A stretch of DNA of 64,000 nt from an uncultured Phycisphaerales bacterium (GCA_937871915.1 CALMPG010000103.1:28446-92445); one strand, 5' to 3'. Positions 9,298 to 21,075 are shown, counted from the stretch's first letter. The notes: generated from the sequence alone by a model not told the origin. Program-made: numbers and translations.

Positions 9298-9972
9298 ATG
9301 AGCCACGCCACCGAGTTCGATGAATACGGGCACAAGGACCACGGGCACGTCATCGTGTCCCTGTTCACCCTGCGCTTCGTGCTGGTCGCCCTGCTCTTCT
9401 TCACGCTCGCCACCTCCGGCGCGGCGTGGGTCGAGGAGTTGATCGCCTCCACGTTCCACGTCGAGATCCCGCAGTGGGTGAACGCGGCCGTCGCGCTCTC
9501 CATCGCCGTGGTCAAGACGGCGCTCGTGGTGATGTTCTTCATGCAGCTCAAGTACGACAACCCCATGAACACGATCATCTTCTTGTTCACGATCCTCACG
9601 GTCTTCACGTTCCTCGGTCTCACCGGCCTGGACCTGGGCAACCGCGCCACGATCGATCGCATCAAGAACCAGTACGCCCACGACGGCGGCGACCTGTCCG
9701 CGGGCGGACCGGTGTTCAGTTCCGACGTGGTGCCGGGCGAGTCGATCGTCGAGCGGGCCAAGCGCATCGCCAAGGCCAACGGCACCTACGACCCGAGCCA
9801 CGAGCACCACCACGAGGAGGGCGTGGACATCACCGACGCCGGGTACCTCCCCGAGAAGCCCAGGACGGGCTCTTCCAGCAACATCAGCCGCCCGATCGAT
9901 CGGCCGACCATGGGCGGTCTTGCCCCCGCCCACGGCGGGGCGCCCAAGGGCGAGCCCGCCCGGGGCCACTGA
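9298..9972 (+). CDS. coxD: Cytochrome c oxidase subunit IV-like protein with long tail
   Basis: The first 110 residues of this 224-residue protein contain three transmembrane helices in the layout of the bacterial subunit IV (COX4_pro-like) family. The second helix includes VAVSIAVVKTALVV-like sequence followed by MFFMQLKYDNP, a recognisable subunit IV feature. The remaining 110 residues are hydrophilic, Gly/Pro/His-rich and probably unstructured, about doubling the usual length. The ATG at 9298 was chosen because upstream residues from the longer frame are hydrophilic noise over the GGTCC repeat. It is the last canonical oxidase gene of the operon and is followed by a two-TM hypothetical. 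Confidence 0.8.
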   Translation: MSHATEFDEYGHKDHGHVIVSLFTLRFVLVALLFFTLATSGAAWVEELIASTFHVEIPQWVNAAVALSIAVVKTALVVMFFMQLKYDNPMNTIIFLFTILTVFTFLGLTGLDLGNRATIDRIKNQYAHDGGDLSAGGPVFSSDVVPGESIVERAKRIAKANGTYDPSHEHHHEEGVDITDAGYLPEKPRTGSSSNISRPIDRPTMGGLAPAHGGAPKGEPARGH

Positions 9973-10006
9973 CCGTTGCGTGGCGTTGGGCATCCGAGAG
10001 CGAGTC

Positions 10007-10855
10007 ATGACCAGAGGCCGCGCCATCGCCTGGCTGCTCACACTCGCCTCGGCGGGGGTGTTCGGTGCATCGATCATGCCGATGGTGCGGCGGATCGAGG
10101 ACTACAACGCGTCGGCCGGGTTTCTGAGCCTGCACGCCGAGCCGATCGGGTCGCGTCAGATCAGGGTTGAGGGTTTCCCGCCCGCGACGCTCACCGACGA
10201 CCGGATGCCCGACCGCTCCAGCGCGGTGCGGCTGGACTTCGGCGGCGCCTCCACGCTGATCCCTGTGCGGGCCCCCGCGGGCAACCTGCCCAACCTGTCC
10301 GCGTACGACGAGTGGCTCAAGGTGCTGGCGATCTACCAGGTCGTCCGCGGGCCCGATGGGGAGCAATACCGCAAGGACGGCTCGGAGCGGCTGATCATCG
10401 TCGTCCGCCGGACGCCCGAGGGGTTCGACCCCGACGGGATGGGCGAGGTCCGCCGGATCGAGTGGGTGTTCGACTTCCTGGAGCTCAAGAAGGACGGCAC
10501 GGTGGACCGGTTCGTCCGGCGCTGGCCGCGCTCGCCGCGGGCCGAGGCCCGTCTGAGGCGCGAGGCCCGGGGCGAGGAGGGAGACGCGGCGACGATCGCC
10601 AGCGCCAAGGCCCTTGCCGCGATCGAGCCTCTCAAGGACCGGACGCTGGAGCACTTCGCGGCGATGCACGTGATCCCGAAGTTGAACATGCCGCAGTACA
10701 AGTTCAACGACACGGCGTTCCGGATCGAGGTGCTGGGGTGGACGCTCCCGGCGGCGATGGGCTCGGCGCTGGTGTTCACCGGGGCGGTGGTGTTCGCGCT
10801 GGCCCCGAGACGGCGGGTGCGGGATGGGGCGGCGGTCGGTGCGCCGGGCCGGTAG
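10007..10855 (+). CDS. Two-TM hypothetical closing the oxidase operon
   Basis: This 282-residue protein has no family that I recognise. An N-terminal transmembrane helix (about residues 5-25) and a C-terminal helix (about 242-265) enclose a soluble domain of roughly 215 residues. The domain is charged and without cysteines, so it is probably exposed on one side of the membrane. It begins 34 bases after coxD and ends the same-strand run that started with actC. An assembly or accessory role for the ACIII-caa3 unit is inferred from position only. Confidence 0.7.
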   Translation: MTRGRAIAWLLTLASAGVFGASIMPMVRRIEDYNASAGFLSLHAEPIGSRQIRVEGFPPATLTDDRMPDRSSAVRLDFGGASTLIPVRAPAGNLPNLSAYDEWLKVLAIYQVVRGPDGEQYRKDGSERLIIVVRRTPEGFDPDGMGEVRRIEWVFDFLELKKDGTVDRFVRRWPRSPRAEARLRREARGEEGDAATIASAKALAAIEPLKDRTLEHFAAMHVIPKLNMPQYKFNDTAFRIEVLGWTLPAAMGSALVFTGAVVFALAPRRRVRDGAAVGAPGR

Positions 10856-10901
10856 TTGGGTAGACCGTCCGGGAGTGTCCGGCGTCGGCCCCTCTGCGGC
10901 G

Positions 10902-10932
10902 CAAGAAAAAACGCCCCGGTCTCCCGGGGCGT
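10902..10932 (-). terminator. Rho-independent terminator for the OmpA-like gene, perhaps bidirectional
   Basis: A perfect 9-bp stem (10911-10919 with 10924-10932) encloses a 4-base loop that reads GAGA on the minus strand. The minus strand then runs into TTTTTTCTT (10902-10910), a classical U-tract. It ends the leftward OmpA-like gene and could also stop the oxidase operon from the other side, though the T-run there is short. Confidence 0.8.
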
Positions 10933-10958
10933 TCGTGCTTCGTCGAGTTCTGTCCGGA

Positions 10959-11855
10959 TCACTTCATGAAGTCGTCGCCCTTGGTCGGATTGGCGATCGG
11001 GGCCGGCCGGGTCGTCGTGGGCATGACCGTGGTGGCGTTCTTCATGGCGCCGATCGAGCGGTAGGGCTTGGTCAGGAAGATCTCCACGCGCCGGTTCTGC
11101 GGGGTGTTGCCACGGGCCGTGTTGGGAACCAGCGGGTCGAACTCGCCGCGTCCGGCGGCCTCGCCGCGCTCGGCGGCAAAGGAGTTGTTGACCAGCTCGC
11201 GGAGCACCGAGATGGCCCGGTGGCAGGAGAGGTGCCAGTTGGTGGGGTGCTCGCGGATGGCGTTGCGGATGGGCTGCGAGTCGGTGTGGCCGACGATCTT
11301 GACGTCGTAGATCTGGGCGGTGGAGTTGAGGATCTGGGCGAACTGGGCGATGGTGGACTTGGCGCTCGAGCTGAGCGTGTCCTTGCCGGAGTCGAACGTC
11401 ACGTCGGACTTGAAGCGGATCATGCCGCGGGCCGCGTCGTACTCGAGCAGGTCGGGGTGCTGCGAGGCCAGCGCGGCCAGGGCCCGGTCGGTATCGCTGT
11501 CGAGGGCGATGTTGCCGAACTGGAGCGAGGCCATCTTGGTCTCCCACTCGCGCATCTTCGCTTCCATGTCGCCGCGCCCGGCGCGAAGGTCGTTGACCAG
11601 CGCCTGGAGCTCGGCCATGGCCCGCTCGCGTGCGGACAGGCCGTCCTGGAGCTGCTGGTTGAGCGTGTGCAGCGAGTTGAGGTCCTGCACGAGTTTGGTG
11701 TTCTGCTCCTGCAGCGAGCGATTCGCCATGAGCAGCGCGTTGTTCGATCCAGCGCACCCGCCGAGGGTCAGGCCCAGCAGGCCGATCGTGCCCGCCAGAA
11801 CAAACAGTTTCGCGCGCCCGATCGTGCACGCCACGTGGTTTACGATGCTCTTCAT
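10959..11855 (-). CDS. OmpA-family lipoprotein with coiled coil
   Basis: This 298-residue protein is predicted to anchor the envelope to peptidoglycan. From the ATG at 11855 there is a lipoprotein signal ending in LGGC, then a long heptad-like region (about residues 45-110) suggestive of a coiled coil. A C-terminal OmpA/MotB-like domain follows, with IVGHTDSQPIR and LSCHRAISVLREL, and NRRVEIFL near the end. These correspond to the peptidoglycan-binding segment of the family. Upstream in-frame ATGs give no signal peptide, and GGGAGAA precedes 11855. It is transcribed leftward, with a terminator 27 bases past its stop. A MotB-like motor role is unlikely because no proton-channel helix is seen. 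Confidence 0.88.
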   Translation of the reverse strand: MKSIVNHVACTIGRAKLFVLAGTIGLLGLTLGGCAGSNNALLMANRSLQEQNTKLVQDLNSLHTLNQQLQDGLSARERAMAELQALVNDLRAGRGDMEAKMREWETKMASLQFGNIALDSDTDRALAALASQHPDLLEYDAARGMIRFKSDVTFDSGKDTLSSSAKSTIAQFAQILNSTAQIYDVKIVGHTDSQPIRNAIREHPTNWHLSCHRAISVLRELVNNSFAAERGEAAGRGEFDPLVPNTARGNTPQNRRVEIFLTKPYRSIGAMKNATTVMPTTTRPAPIANPTKGDDFMK

Positions 11856-12001
11856 CCGAGGTTCTCCCATATCCATTGGGTGTGTCGAGGCTCCATCCGC
11901 AATATGTGGGACAGGATACACCATCCGCAGGTGCTTTGCGGCGGGGCGGGGTCAATCATCTAGGGGGCAAAGGTGTTTATCGGCGCGCGCCGGCAACCGA
12001 C

Positions 12002-13393
12002 ATGATTCAACCGACAGGACAACTCGTGCGGATCGACGCCCTTGGCGTGGCCGACGCGGCCAGAGAGGTCCGGGGAGAGGGCCAGCGCGGGGTGTCGGTT
12101 CTCATAGAACTGGCGCCACACGGCTGGCCGCGGGCCCGTGTAATTGCTGTCGGTTCAGCGGCCGCGGTCGATGGCCACGAGGCGGCCGGGTTGCCGAGTT
12201 TGGTCCGGCTGGCGAGGCCCGGCTCGGTGCTCATCCCGGGGCTGGTCAACGCCCACACCCACCTGGACCTCACGCACATCGGGACGCGCCCGCACGACCC
12301 GGAGGCGGGATTTGTGCCGTGGATCGAGATGATCCGGCGGCACCGGCTGGGGACTCGCGAGGAGATCGCGGCCTCGGTTTCGCTCGGGGCGAGCTTGTCG
12401 CTGCGGGCGGGGGTGGTGGCGGTTGGGGATATCGCCGGGGCGGTGGGGGGGCGGGCGAGTCTGAGCGGGTATGAGGCGCTGGCCGCGACGGCGCTGGCGG
12501 GGGTGTCGTTCATGGAGTTCTTCGCCCTCGGCGCGGGAGAGGAGCGGGGGCTGGCGGGCGTGCGGGAGGCGATCGGGCGGGCCGAGGCTCGGGGGCTTTT
12601 TCGGCAGCCCCCGCCGCGGGTCCGGTTCGGGATCCAGCCGCACTCGCCCTACAGCGTCGGCCCGGCGGCGTTCATCGCGGCGGCAGAGATGCTCGCGGGC
12701 CGGGGGCCGATGTGCACCCACCTCGCCGAGTCCGCCGAGGAGCGAGCGCTTGTCGAGGGAGCAAGCGGCCCGCTCCGCCGAATGCTGGAGGGGTTCGGGT
12801 TGTGGACCGACAACCTCGATCGGGTGTTCGGGCGTCCGGTGTCGCCGGTGGAGCATGTTCGCGACTGCGCCCTTGGCCGGGTGTCGCTCTTTGCCCACGT
12901 CAACGATGCTCGCGACGCCGACCTCGGACTGCTCGCCGATGCCGGGGCGAGCGTTGCCTATTGCCCGCGGGCATCCGCGTATTTCGGGGCCGAGCGACAC
13001 TTCGGGGCGCACCGGTTCCGGGAGATGCTGCAGTCTGGCGTCAACGTGGCCCTTGGGACCGACTCGATCGTGAACCTGCCCGCGGACGCGCCGACAAGCG
13101 GCATGAGCATTCTCGACGAGATGCGGTTCCTGCACCGGTACGACGGGACCGACGCGAGGATGCTGCTGGAAATGGGCACGCTCAACGGCGCGCGAGCGCT
13201 CGGGCTGCCGGAGGAGGCGTTCGAGATCTGCGAGGGGGCCACGATCGCGGGGGTTGTGTGCGTTCCTATCGAGGATGGACCGGGCGGCGGGCGGTCTTTG
13301 GCCGAGGCGGCGATACGCTCGGGAGCCCCGCCGGAGTTGCTGGTTCACGATCGGAGCCCGCCGGCGGCTCGCGGGTGGGACGCATCCGCGTAG
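12002..13393 (+). CDS. Amidohydrolase-superfamily protein (TRZ/ATZ, chlorohydrolase-like)
   Basis: This 463-residue cytosolic enzyme belongs to the metal-dependent amidohydrolases that deaminate or hydrolyse purine- or triazine-like compounds. Metal ligands visible are His85 and His87 in VNAHTHLD, His in QPHSPYS, His in CTHLAES and Asp in ALGTDSI. Its closest relatives by layout are S-adenosylhomocysteine/methylthioadenosine deaminases and aminodeoxyfutalosine deaminase, but the substrate cannot be read from the sequence. ATG 12002 was chosen; the frame is open upstream but that part lies in the divergent promoter region shared with the OmpA-like gene. The next gene follows after 40 bases. 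Confidence 0.82.
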   Translation: MIQPTGQLVRIDALGVADAAREVRGEGQRGVSVLIELAPHGWPRARVIAVGSAAAVDGHEAAGLPSLVRLARPGSVLIPGLVNAHTHLDLTHIGTRPHDPEAGFVPWIEMIRRHRLGTREEIAASVSLGASLSLRAGVVAVGDIAGAVGGRASLSGYEALAATALAGVSFMEFFALGAGEERGLAGVREAIGRAEARGLFRQPPPRVRFGIQPHSPYSVGPAAFIAAAEMLAGRGPMCTHLAESAEERALVEGASGPLRRMLEGFGLWTDNLDRVFGRPVSPVEHVRDCALGRVSLFAHVNDARDADLGLLADAGASVAYCPRASAYFGAERHFGAHRFREMLQSGVNVALGTDSIVNLPADAPTSGMSILDEMRFLHRYDGTDARMLLEMGTLNGARALGLPEEAFEICEGATIAGVVCVPIEDGPGGGRSLAEAAIRSGAPPELLVHDRSPPAARGWDASA

Positions 13394-13433
13394 CCTCTGG
13401 CACGCGAGATCCGTGATCGACGCACGACCTGCC

Positions 13434-14195
13434 ATGGCAAGACGCACGACCCAACCCGAGCCCAGTCGCGAGCTGATCGGTCCTCGGTGGACGCGAGAGC
13501 GTTTCGCCGGCGGGGCGACCGCGCTCGCCCGGCGCCTGCTCGGTCGCGTGCTGGTGCGGGTGCTCAACGATGGGACGGTTCTGGCCGGGCGGATCGTGGA
13601 GACCGAGGCGTATCTGGGCGTGAGGGACGCGGCGTCGCACGCGTATCGCGGCCGGCGCACCGCCCGCAACGAGGCGATGTACGCCGGGCCGGGGACGGCG
13701 TACGTGTACTTCACGTATGGGATGCACTACTGCATGAACGTGGTGTGCGGGCGCGAGGGCGCGCCGGCCGCGGTGCTGCTGCGTGCGCTGGAGCCGCTCG
13801 AGGGGCTCGAGACGATGCGGGCGTTGCGTTGGGTGCACCCGGGCAAGGCCGGGCGCGCGGTGCGGCATGCGTCGGACCGGATGCTCTGTTCCGGCCCGGC
13901 GCGCTTGTGCCAGGCGATGGCGATCGGGCGTGGGCTCAACGGCATGGACCTGACCGACCAGGGCGCGCTGTACATCGCCGAGCCGGGCGCGTCCGCTCCG
14001 AATCGGCTCGGGCCGGTGCTTCGGGCCCCCCGCATCGGCATCGGATACGCGGGAGAGTGGGCCCACGCCCCCTTGCGGTTCCTGCTCGCGGACTCCCACC
14101 ATGTGAGCCGGCCCGCCCCGAAAAGGAGTTCCCCAAACCCCCGAATCGGTTCGGGAAGGCGGGTCGGGGCTGGCCCCCGGCGAACACGGGGATAA
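13434..14195 (+). CDS. mpg: 3-methyladenine DNA glycosylase (AAG/MPG family)
   Basis: This 253-residue enzyme would remove alkylated and deaminated purines from DNA. The AAG signature is clear: VETEAYLG (about residues 55-62, with the catalytic Glu), RTARNEAMY, and AYVYFTYGMHYCMNVV. The final 45 residues are a Pro/Arg-rich tail that looks poorly conserved. The ATG at 13434 starts a natural N-terminus; the frame is open upstream into the preceding amidohydrolase. It may be co-transcribed with that gene. The function is assigned from motifs of the family. Confidence 0.9.
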   Translation: MARRTTQPEPSRELIGPRWTRERFAGGATALARRLLGRVLVRVLNDGTVLAGRIVETEAYLGVRDAASHAYRGRRTARNEAMYAGPGTAYVYFTYGMHYCMNVVCGREGAPAAVLLRALEPLEGLETMRALRWVHPGKAGRAVRHASDRMLCSGPARLCQAMAIGRGLNGMDLTDQGALYIAEPGASAPNRLGPVLRAPRIGIGYAGEWAHAPLRFLLADSHHVSRPAPKRSSPNPRIGSGRRVGAGPRRTRG

Positions 14196-14291
14196 GATTC
14201 ACTCCCGCGCAAGGGCTTGGTCGATGCCGCCTCGTTGGATGGGGCGGCGGGCCGAGGGCGTGGAAGTTTGTTCGATCAGGAGTGATCGTTC

Positions 14292-14744
14292 GTGAAGAGC
14301 GGAAGCAGCCTTGATTGGCCGACGATTCGTTCCCGGGCGGCCCGTTTCCCCGACGAGGCGTTCGAGTTCGTGCGCGAGGGCGTCGGGCATTGCGTGCAGA
14401 TGCAGCACGGCCCCGGCGAGCCCCGCGTTCGCACCGGTTCGTCCGACTCGCGCCCGCACCTCCAGCCCGGCGATGTCCCGCTGTCGCCGGCGGTGGATGA
14501 GAGCCGCCACATCACCGGCCAGCAACTCTGCGCGGGCCTGCGGGACTTCGCGGTTCGGCGTTACGGCCTGCTCGCGGGCACGGTGCTGGCCCGCTGGGGC
14601 GTCCGGACCACCGACGACTTCGGCACCATCGTGTACGCCCTGATCGACCGCGAGGAACTCCGGGCCAGCAGCCGCGACACGATCGAGGACTTCAAGGGCG
14701 TGTACGACTTCGCCGAGGCGTTCGGTGCTCTGACGCTCGGCTGA
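14292..14744 (+). CDS. Minf_1886-family conserved protein
   Basis: This 150-residue soluble protein matches my recollection of the uncharacterised Minf_1886 family of planctomycetes and verrucomicrobia. Recognisable parts are GLRDFAVRRYGLLAGTVL and TTDDFGTIVYALIDREEL, followed by an acidic end with EDFKGVYDF. It starts with GTG at 14292 and lies 96 bases after the glycosylase gene. No catalytic motif, signal peptide or membrane helix is visible. Function is unknown. Confidence 0.8.
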   Translation: MKSGSSLDWPTIRSRAARFPDEAFEFVREGVGHCVQMQHGPGEPRVRTGSSDSRPHLQPGDVPLSPAVDESRHITGQQLCAGLRDFAVRRYGLLAGTVLARWGVRTTDDFGTIVYALIDREELRASSRDTIEDFKGVYDFAEAFGALTLG

Positions 14745-14823
14745 GCCCCCGTCCCCCCATCCCCCCGTCCCCCCGGCCCCCGCCCGGCGTGCAAAGCCCG
14801 GGCGCGCCCAGTACCATCCGGCC

Positions 14824-16176
14824 ATGCCGGACCCAGCCCCCAACCCGATCGCCCCCCGGGAAACCTCGCCCGCCAACTTGCACCTGTGGCAGTTCCAGTG
14901 GGTGCGCGACCTCGTGATCGTCGCGAGCATCGTGGGTGTGGTGTATCTGGGGTACCAGATCCGGCTGGTGACCGTGCCGATGCTGCTGGCGCTGGCGCTG
15001 GCGTACCTGTTCGAGCCGCTCGTCCGCTGGCTGAGGCAGAAGAACATCTGCTCGCGTCGCGTGGCGGCCGGAGGCATCATCGTGGCCTCCGCGCTGCTCT
15101 TTGTCGTGCCGCTGACCATCGGGGGGGGCTTCGCGCTCGTGCAGGGGGCCCGGGCCGGGGCGGAGATCGCGTCGAGCGTCTCCAAGGTGCAGAAATCGCT
15201 GGAGTCGCCGACGGACGACGCTCTTCGGGCGGCCGTTCCCGAGGGGGCGTGGCTGCGCATCCGCGACGCCCTGGCGGCCCGGCCGAAGGCCGCCGATCCG
15301 GCCGGCGAGGTTTCTCCCGCCGCTCGCCCCGCGGAGCCCATGAGCGTTCGCATCTTCGATCGTCCCGAGATGCGGGAGCTCGGCCAGCGCGCCGTCGCCT
15401 TCCTCGGCCAGCACGCGGCGGAACTCTCGAGCGCGCTGGGGCGCAACGTGGCGAGTTCCGGCGCGTCCGCGGCGCGGGCCGCGTTCACCACGGCGACCAC
15501 GGTGGGCACGGTCGTCTTCCAGGGCATCCTGACGGCCATGTTCTTCTACTTCATGTCCACCGGGTGGGAGCGTGTTCTGCACTTCTGGGAATCGTTCATT
15601 CCCCAGACCCAGCGGGGGCGGGCGATCGAGATCCTGGGCAAGATGGACCGGGCCATCGCCGGCTTTGTTCGCGGACGGGTGACCATCTGCCTGATCCTCT
15701 CCGTCTACTTTACGATCGCGTACTGGCTCGCCGGCGTGCCCATGGCCCTGCTGCTCGGGCCGATCGTCGGGATGCTGTGCATCGTGCCGTACATGCAGAT
15801 GCTCGGCGTGCCCGTGGCCACGCTGCTCATGTGGCTCGGCGGCGTGCACGGGCCGATCGTGGCGCCGGAACTCTGCTCGGAGAGCGGCGGCTTGTGGTGG
15901 TTTCTGCTCGCCCCGATCGTCATCCACGTTGTCGCCAACGCGATGGACGACTACGCCCTCACGCCCAGCATCCAGGGCAAGCACACCGAGCTCGCGCTTC
16001 CGGCGATTGTCTTCGCTTCGATCGCGGGCGGGGCCCTGGCCGGGATCTATGGGCTGCTGCTGGCGATCCCGGTGGCCGCGTGCCTGCGGATCCTCATGAA
16101 AGAGGTGTTCTGGCCCCGCCTGCAGGCCTGGGTTCGCGGCGAGGCGAAGGACGTCCTGCCCATCGGCAAGGAGTAG
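14824..16176 (+). CDS. AI-2E/PerM-family membrane protein
   Basis: This 450-residue protein has about eight transmembrane helices in the arrangement of the AI-2E (PerM/YhhQ-type UPF0118) exporter family. An N-terminal pair of helices is followed by a long soluble stretch (about residues 110-220). The C-terminal part then holds the family hallmark region LLLGPIVGMLCIVPYMQMLG and a terminal helix pair. Substrates of the family include AI-2 and sodium/protons in single studied cases, so transport specificity is open. It stands alone between the Minf_1886-type gene and a small lipoprotein gene. Confidence 0.85.
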   Translation: MPDPAPNPIAPRETSPANLHLWQFQWVRDLVIVASIVGVVYLGYQIRLVTVPMLLALALAYLFEPLVRWLRQKNICSRRVAAGGIIVASALLFVVPLTIGGGFALVQGARAGAEIASSVSKVQKSLESPTDDALRAAVPEGAWLRIRDALAARPKAADPAGEVSPAARPAEPMSVRIFDRPEMRELGQRAVAFLGQHAAELSSALGRNVASSGASAARAAFTTATTVGTVVFQGILTAMFFYFMSTGWERVLHFWESFIPQTQRGRAIEILGKMDRAIAGFVRGRVTICLILSVYFTIAYWLAGVPMALLLGPIVGMLCIVPYMQMLGVPVATLLMWLGGVHGPIVAPELCSESGGLWWFLLAPIVIHVVANAMDDYALTPSIQGKHTELALPAIVFASIAGGALAGIYGLLLAIPVAACLRILMKEVFWPRLQAWVRGEAKDVLPIGKE

Positions 16177-16252
16177 CGGCCCTGGGCGACATCATGTTGC
16201 GGGATCGGCCCGGCCCTGTCGCGTAGCCCGGAAGGGGGACAGGAGCCTTGCC

Positions 16253-16447
16253 ATGCGTTCACTTCGAGCGGTTCGGACAATGGTCATTGTTCTGGGCGCG
16301 GCCGGGATCGGGCTTGCACTGACGGGATGCGGCTACCACGGGATTGCCTACGGCGGGCACGGATACCACGGCTATGGCGGCCACCATGGCGGTTGGGGCT
16401 CCTCGTGCGGTCCGAGATTTCACTCGGGCGGGCGGGGCCATCGGTGA
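16253..16447 (+). CDS. Tiny Gly/His/Tyr-rich lipoprotein
   Basis: This 64-residue protein has a typical lipoprotein signal with the lipobox LTGC at about residues 23-26. The mature part of only 39 residues is almost entirely Gly, His, Tyr and Ser, with repeated GYHG/GGHG units. AGGAGCC precedes the ATG at 16253. Similar low-complexity lipoproteins occur widely, and no function can be given; metal binding through the histidines is possible. It is convergent with the STAS gene. Confidence 0.65.
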   Translation: MRSLRAVRTMVIVLGAAGIGLALTGCGYHGIAYGGHGYHGYGGHHGGWGSSCGPRFHSGGRGHR

Positions 16448-16492
16448 GCCCCGCCGAGGGCTCGGTACCGGGCTCGGGGCGGCCCGGCGCGG

Positions 16493-16861
16493 TCAGGCCG
16501 ATCCGGTGCCGTCGGCCCCGTCGAGTTGCACGCGGGCCAGGGCCGTCATCGTGTCCGGAGAGACCTGGAAGACCTTGTCCAGCCCGGTGAGCAGCAGGAC
16601 CGACCAGACCTCGTCCTGGAGCGCGGCCAGCACCAGCTGCTTGGGAGGCGCGGCCTCGGCGAGGAGCTTGCGCAGGCGCAGCAACGCGGCGATCTGCGAC
16701 GAGTTCATGTACGACACGCCCCCGAAGTTGAGCACCACGTGGGGGAGTTTGTCGGGGGGCGTCTTCTTGAGCTGACCGAAGACGGCCGACAACTCCTCGG
16801 AGAGCTCGGGCTCGTCGGCGAGGTCGCAGAGGAAGATGCCTTCGGACCATTCGGTTGGCAT
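16493..16861 (-). CDS. STAS-domain protein (anti-sigma factor antagonist-like)
   Basis: This 122-residue single-domain protein has the STAS pattern: a beta-rich start, then VLNFGGVSYMNSSQIAALLR, which matches the family's phosphorylatable Asp/Asn-Ser-Ser-x-Ile/Leu helix. Ser in NSS (about residues 53-54) is the candidate phosphorylation site for a cognate kinase. No kinase or phosphatase gene is nearby. It lies 56 bases downstream of gyrA on the same strand, with an AGTGAGAGG-type tract in the gap, and may be co-transcribed. Confidence 0.85.
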   Translation of the reverse strand: MPTEWSEGIFLCDLADEPELSEELSAVFGQLKKTPPDKLPHVVLNFGGVSYMNSSQIAALLRLRKLLAEAAPPKQLVLAALQDEVWSVLLLTGLDKVFQVSPDTMTALARVQLDGADGTGSA

Positions 16862-16878
16862 GGGTGGTGGGGGGGGAA

Positions 16879-16915
16879 CGGGAAGCGGAGAGTGAGAGGT
16901 GAACAGAGAAAGAGG
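16879..16915 (+). repeat. Degenerate AGTGAGAAG-type tract between gyrA and the STAS gene
   Basis: The gap carries AGTGAGAGG at 16891-16899 within a GGAAGCGGAGAG...CAGAGAAAG purine-rich run. It resembles the exact AGTGAGAAG tracts near 1.7, 39.5 and 53.4 kb. Confidence 0.4.
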
Positions 16916-16917
16916 GC

Positions 16918-19806
<2,889 letters not shown>

Positions 19807-20193
19807 CCGTGCGAATCTCCGTCGTTGGCGGCCGCGGAAGGGGCGAAAACAGGGGGCCGGAAGCCCCGCTCCGGGGGCTGTTTTTGGGTCGGCAATGGTA
19901 GGCAAAACGGACGCGACATGCGACGCAAATCAGAGATGGAGAACACGCTGTTTTCCCGCATGTTTTGCGTGTTTTTGGGCCGGCTGTCGGGTGGGGTCCG
20001 GGGGCTCTGTTTTCATGGTGTTTCGCGATGACGGACAGGGAGAATGTTCGTGCCCGGGCAGGGGCGAGGGAGATTGCTCATTTTGGCGTGCGCCGACGCA
20101 TCGCCGACGCCGGGGCTTGCCTTTGGGCGGAGAAACGCGCACAATGATCCGGGTCGGAGCATCGGGTCGAGGCGAACCAAAGCGAGGCAGCCC
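19807..20193. other. Divergent intergenic region gyrA / secreted protein
   Basis: These 387 bases hold no convincing gene. They should contain the promoter of gyrA (leftward) and of the dockerin-tailed protein (rightward). A relatively T-rich patch is seen at 19950-19978, and the 7-mer ACGCAAA at 19923 is repeated in inverted form at 19964-19970. No clear -35/-10 pair was identified. Confidence 0.4.
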
Positions 20194-21075
20194 ATGATTG
20201 TGTTGTGCGTGAGGAGCGGCGGACCTGCGATCGCGGCGATGCTGATGGCGGGCGCAATGGCGCTGGGGGCGGTAGGTCGGAACGCCCGTGCCGATGTCAC
20301 CGTGTTCGACAACGGGCAGTTCGTGACTGGCGTGGGGACAGGTGTGAACGCCGGGGCCGAAGTGAGCCAGGCGGAGAGTTCGGTGATCAGCATCAGCTTC
20401 AACGCCAATGCCGCGACGGCCTCCGGAGGCCCTATCCGTCTCGCCGACGATTTCACCGTCAGCGGGGCCCCGGGTGGAGGTCTCCACCTGTCGAGCATGA
20501 CCTTCTATGGCGTGCAGACCAGTTCGGCGACGACCAACGTGCAGTTCGGCGCGTTCTATGTGGCGATCTACGACGGGCGGCCCTCCGCCGGAGGAGCCCT
20601 CATCGGCGGGGACTTCACCACCAATCGACTGGTCTCCAGCGCGTGGTCGGGGGCCTATCGCCTCGGCAGCAGCGGCACGCCCAGCGCGTTGCGACCGATC
20701 ACACGTCTGACGGTTGACATGTCGTGGGCGCCGAAGCTCGCGAACGGCACGTATTGGATGGTCGTTTCGGCCGTGGGCGATACCGCCATCACCGCGAGCC
20801 CCAACCCCCAGTCGATCTTCGTCACGCCGCACCCGGCCAACGCGAACGCACAGCAGTACTACAACAGTTCCTGGTTCGATATCTGGGATCTGCCGTTCAA
20901 CATCCAAGCGTTCTGTCCCGGCGACTTCAACCGTTCGCACGGCCTGGCCGTCCAGGACATCTTCGACTTCTTGAACGCCTGGTTCGCCGGCAATCCCGAT
21001 GCGGATTTCAACGGCAATGGGCTGGCCGTGCAGGATATCTTCGACTTCCTGAATGCCTGGTTTGCTGGATGTTGA
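20194..21075 (+). CDS. Secreted protein with tandem dockerin-like C-terminal modules
   Basis: This 293-residue exported protein starts at ATG 20194 (GAGG upstream) with a signal peptide ending near ARAD. The central 190 residues look like a beta-sandwich without a family I can name. The C-terminus has two nearly identical modules of the pattern DFNxxxGLAVQDIFDFLNAWF, each with an EF-hand-like calcium loop. The protein ends in WFAGC. This matches the planctomycete 'GC-type dockerin' ending. The modules differ in DNA by synonymous changes, so the duplication is not recent. A similar ending occurs in the beta-helix protein 1.8 kb downstream. Location is probably the cell surface; the anchor mechanism is unknown. 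Confidence 0.8.
   Translation: MIVLCVRSGGPAIAAMLMAGAMALGAVGRNARADVTVFDNGQFVTGVGTGVNAGAEVSQAESSVISISFNANAATASGGPIRLADDFTVSGAPGGGLHLSSMTFYGVQTSSATTNVQFGAFYVAIYDGRPSAGGALIGGDFTTNRLVSSAWSGAYRLGSSGTPSALRPITRLTVDMSWAPKLANGTYWMVVSAVGDTAITASPNPQSIFVTPHPANANAQQYYNSSWFDIWDLPFNIQAFCPGDFNRSHGLAVQDIFDFLNAWFAGNPDADFNGNGLAVQDIFDFLNAWFAGC

Noticed and set aside
16448..16492. Hairpin between the tiny lipoprotein and STAS genes
   Set aside because: GAGGGCTCGG and CCGGGCTCGG segments can pair in part, but the match is imperfect and no U-tract follows.
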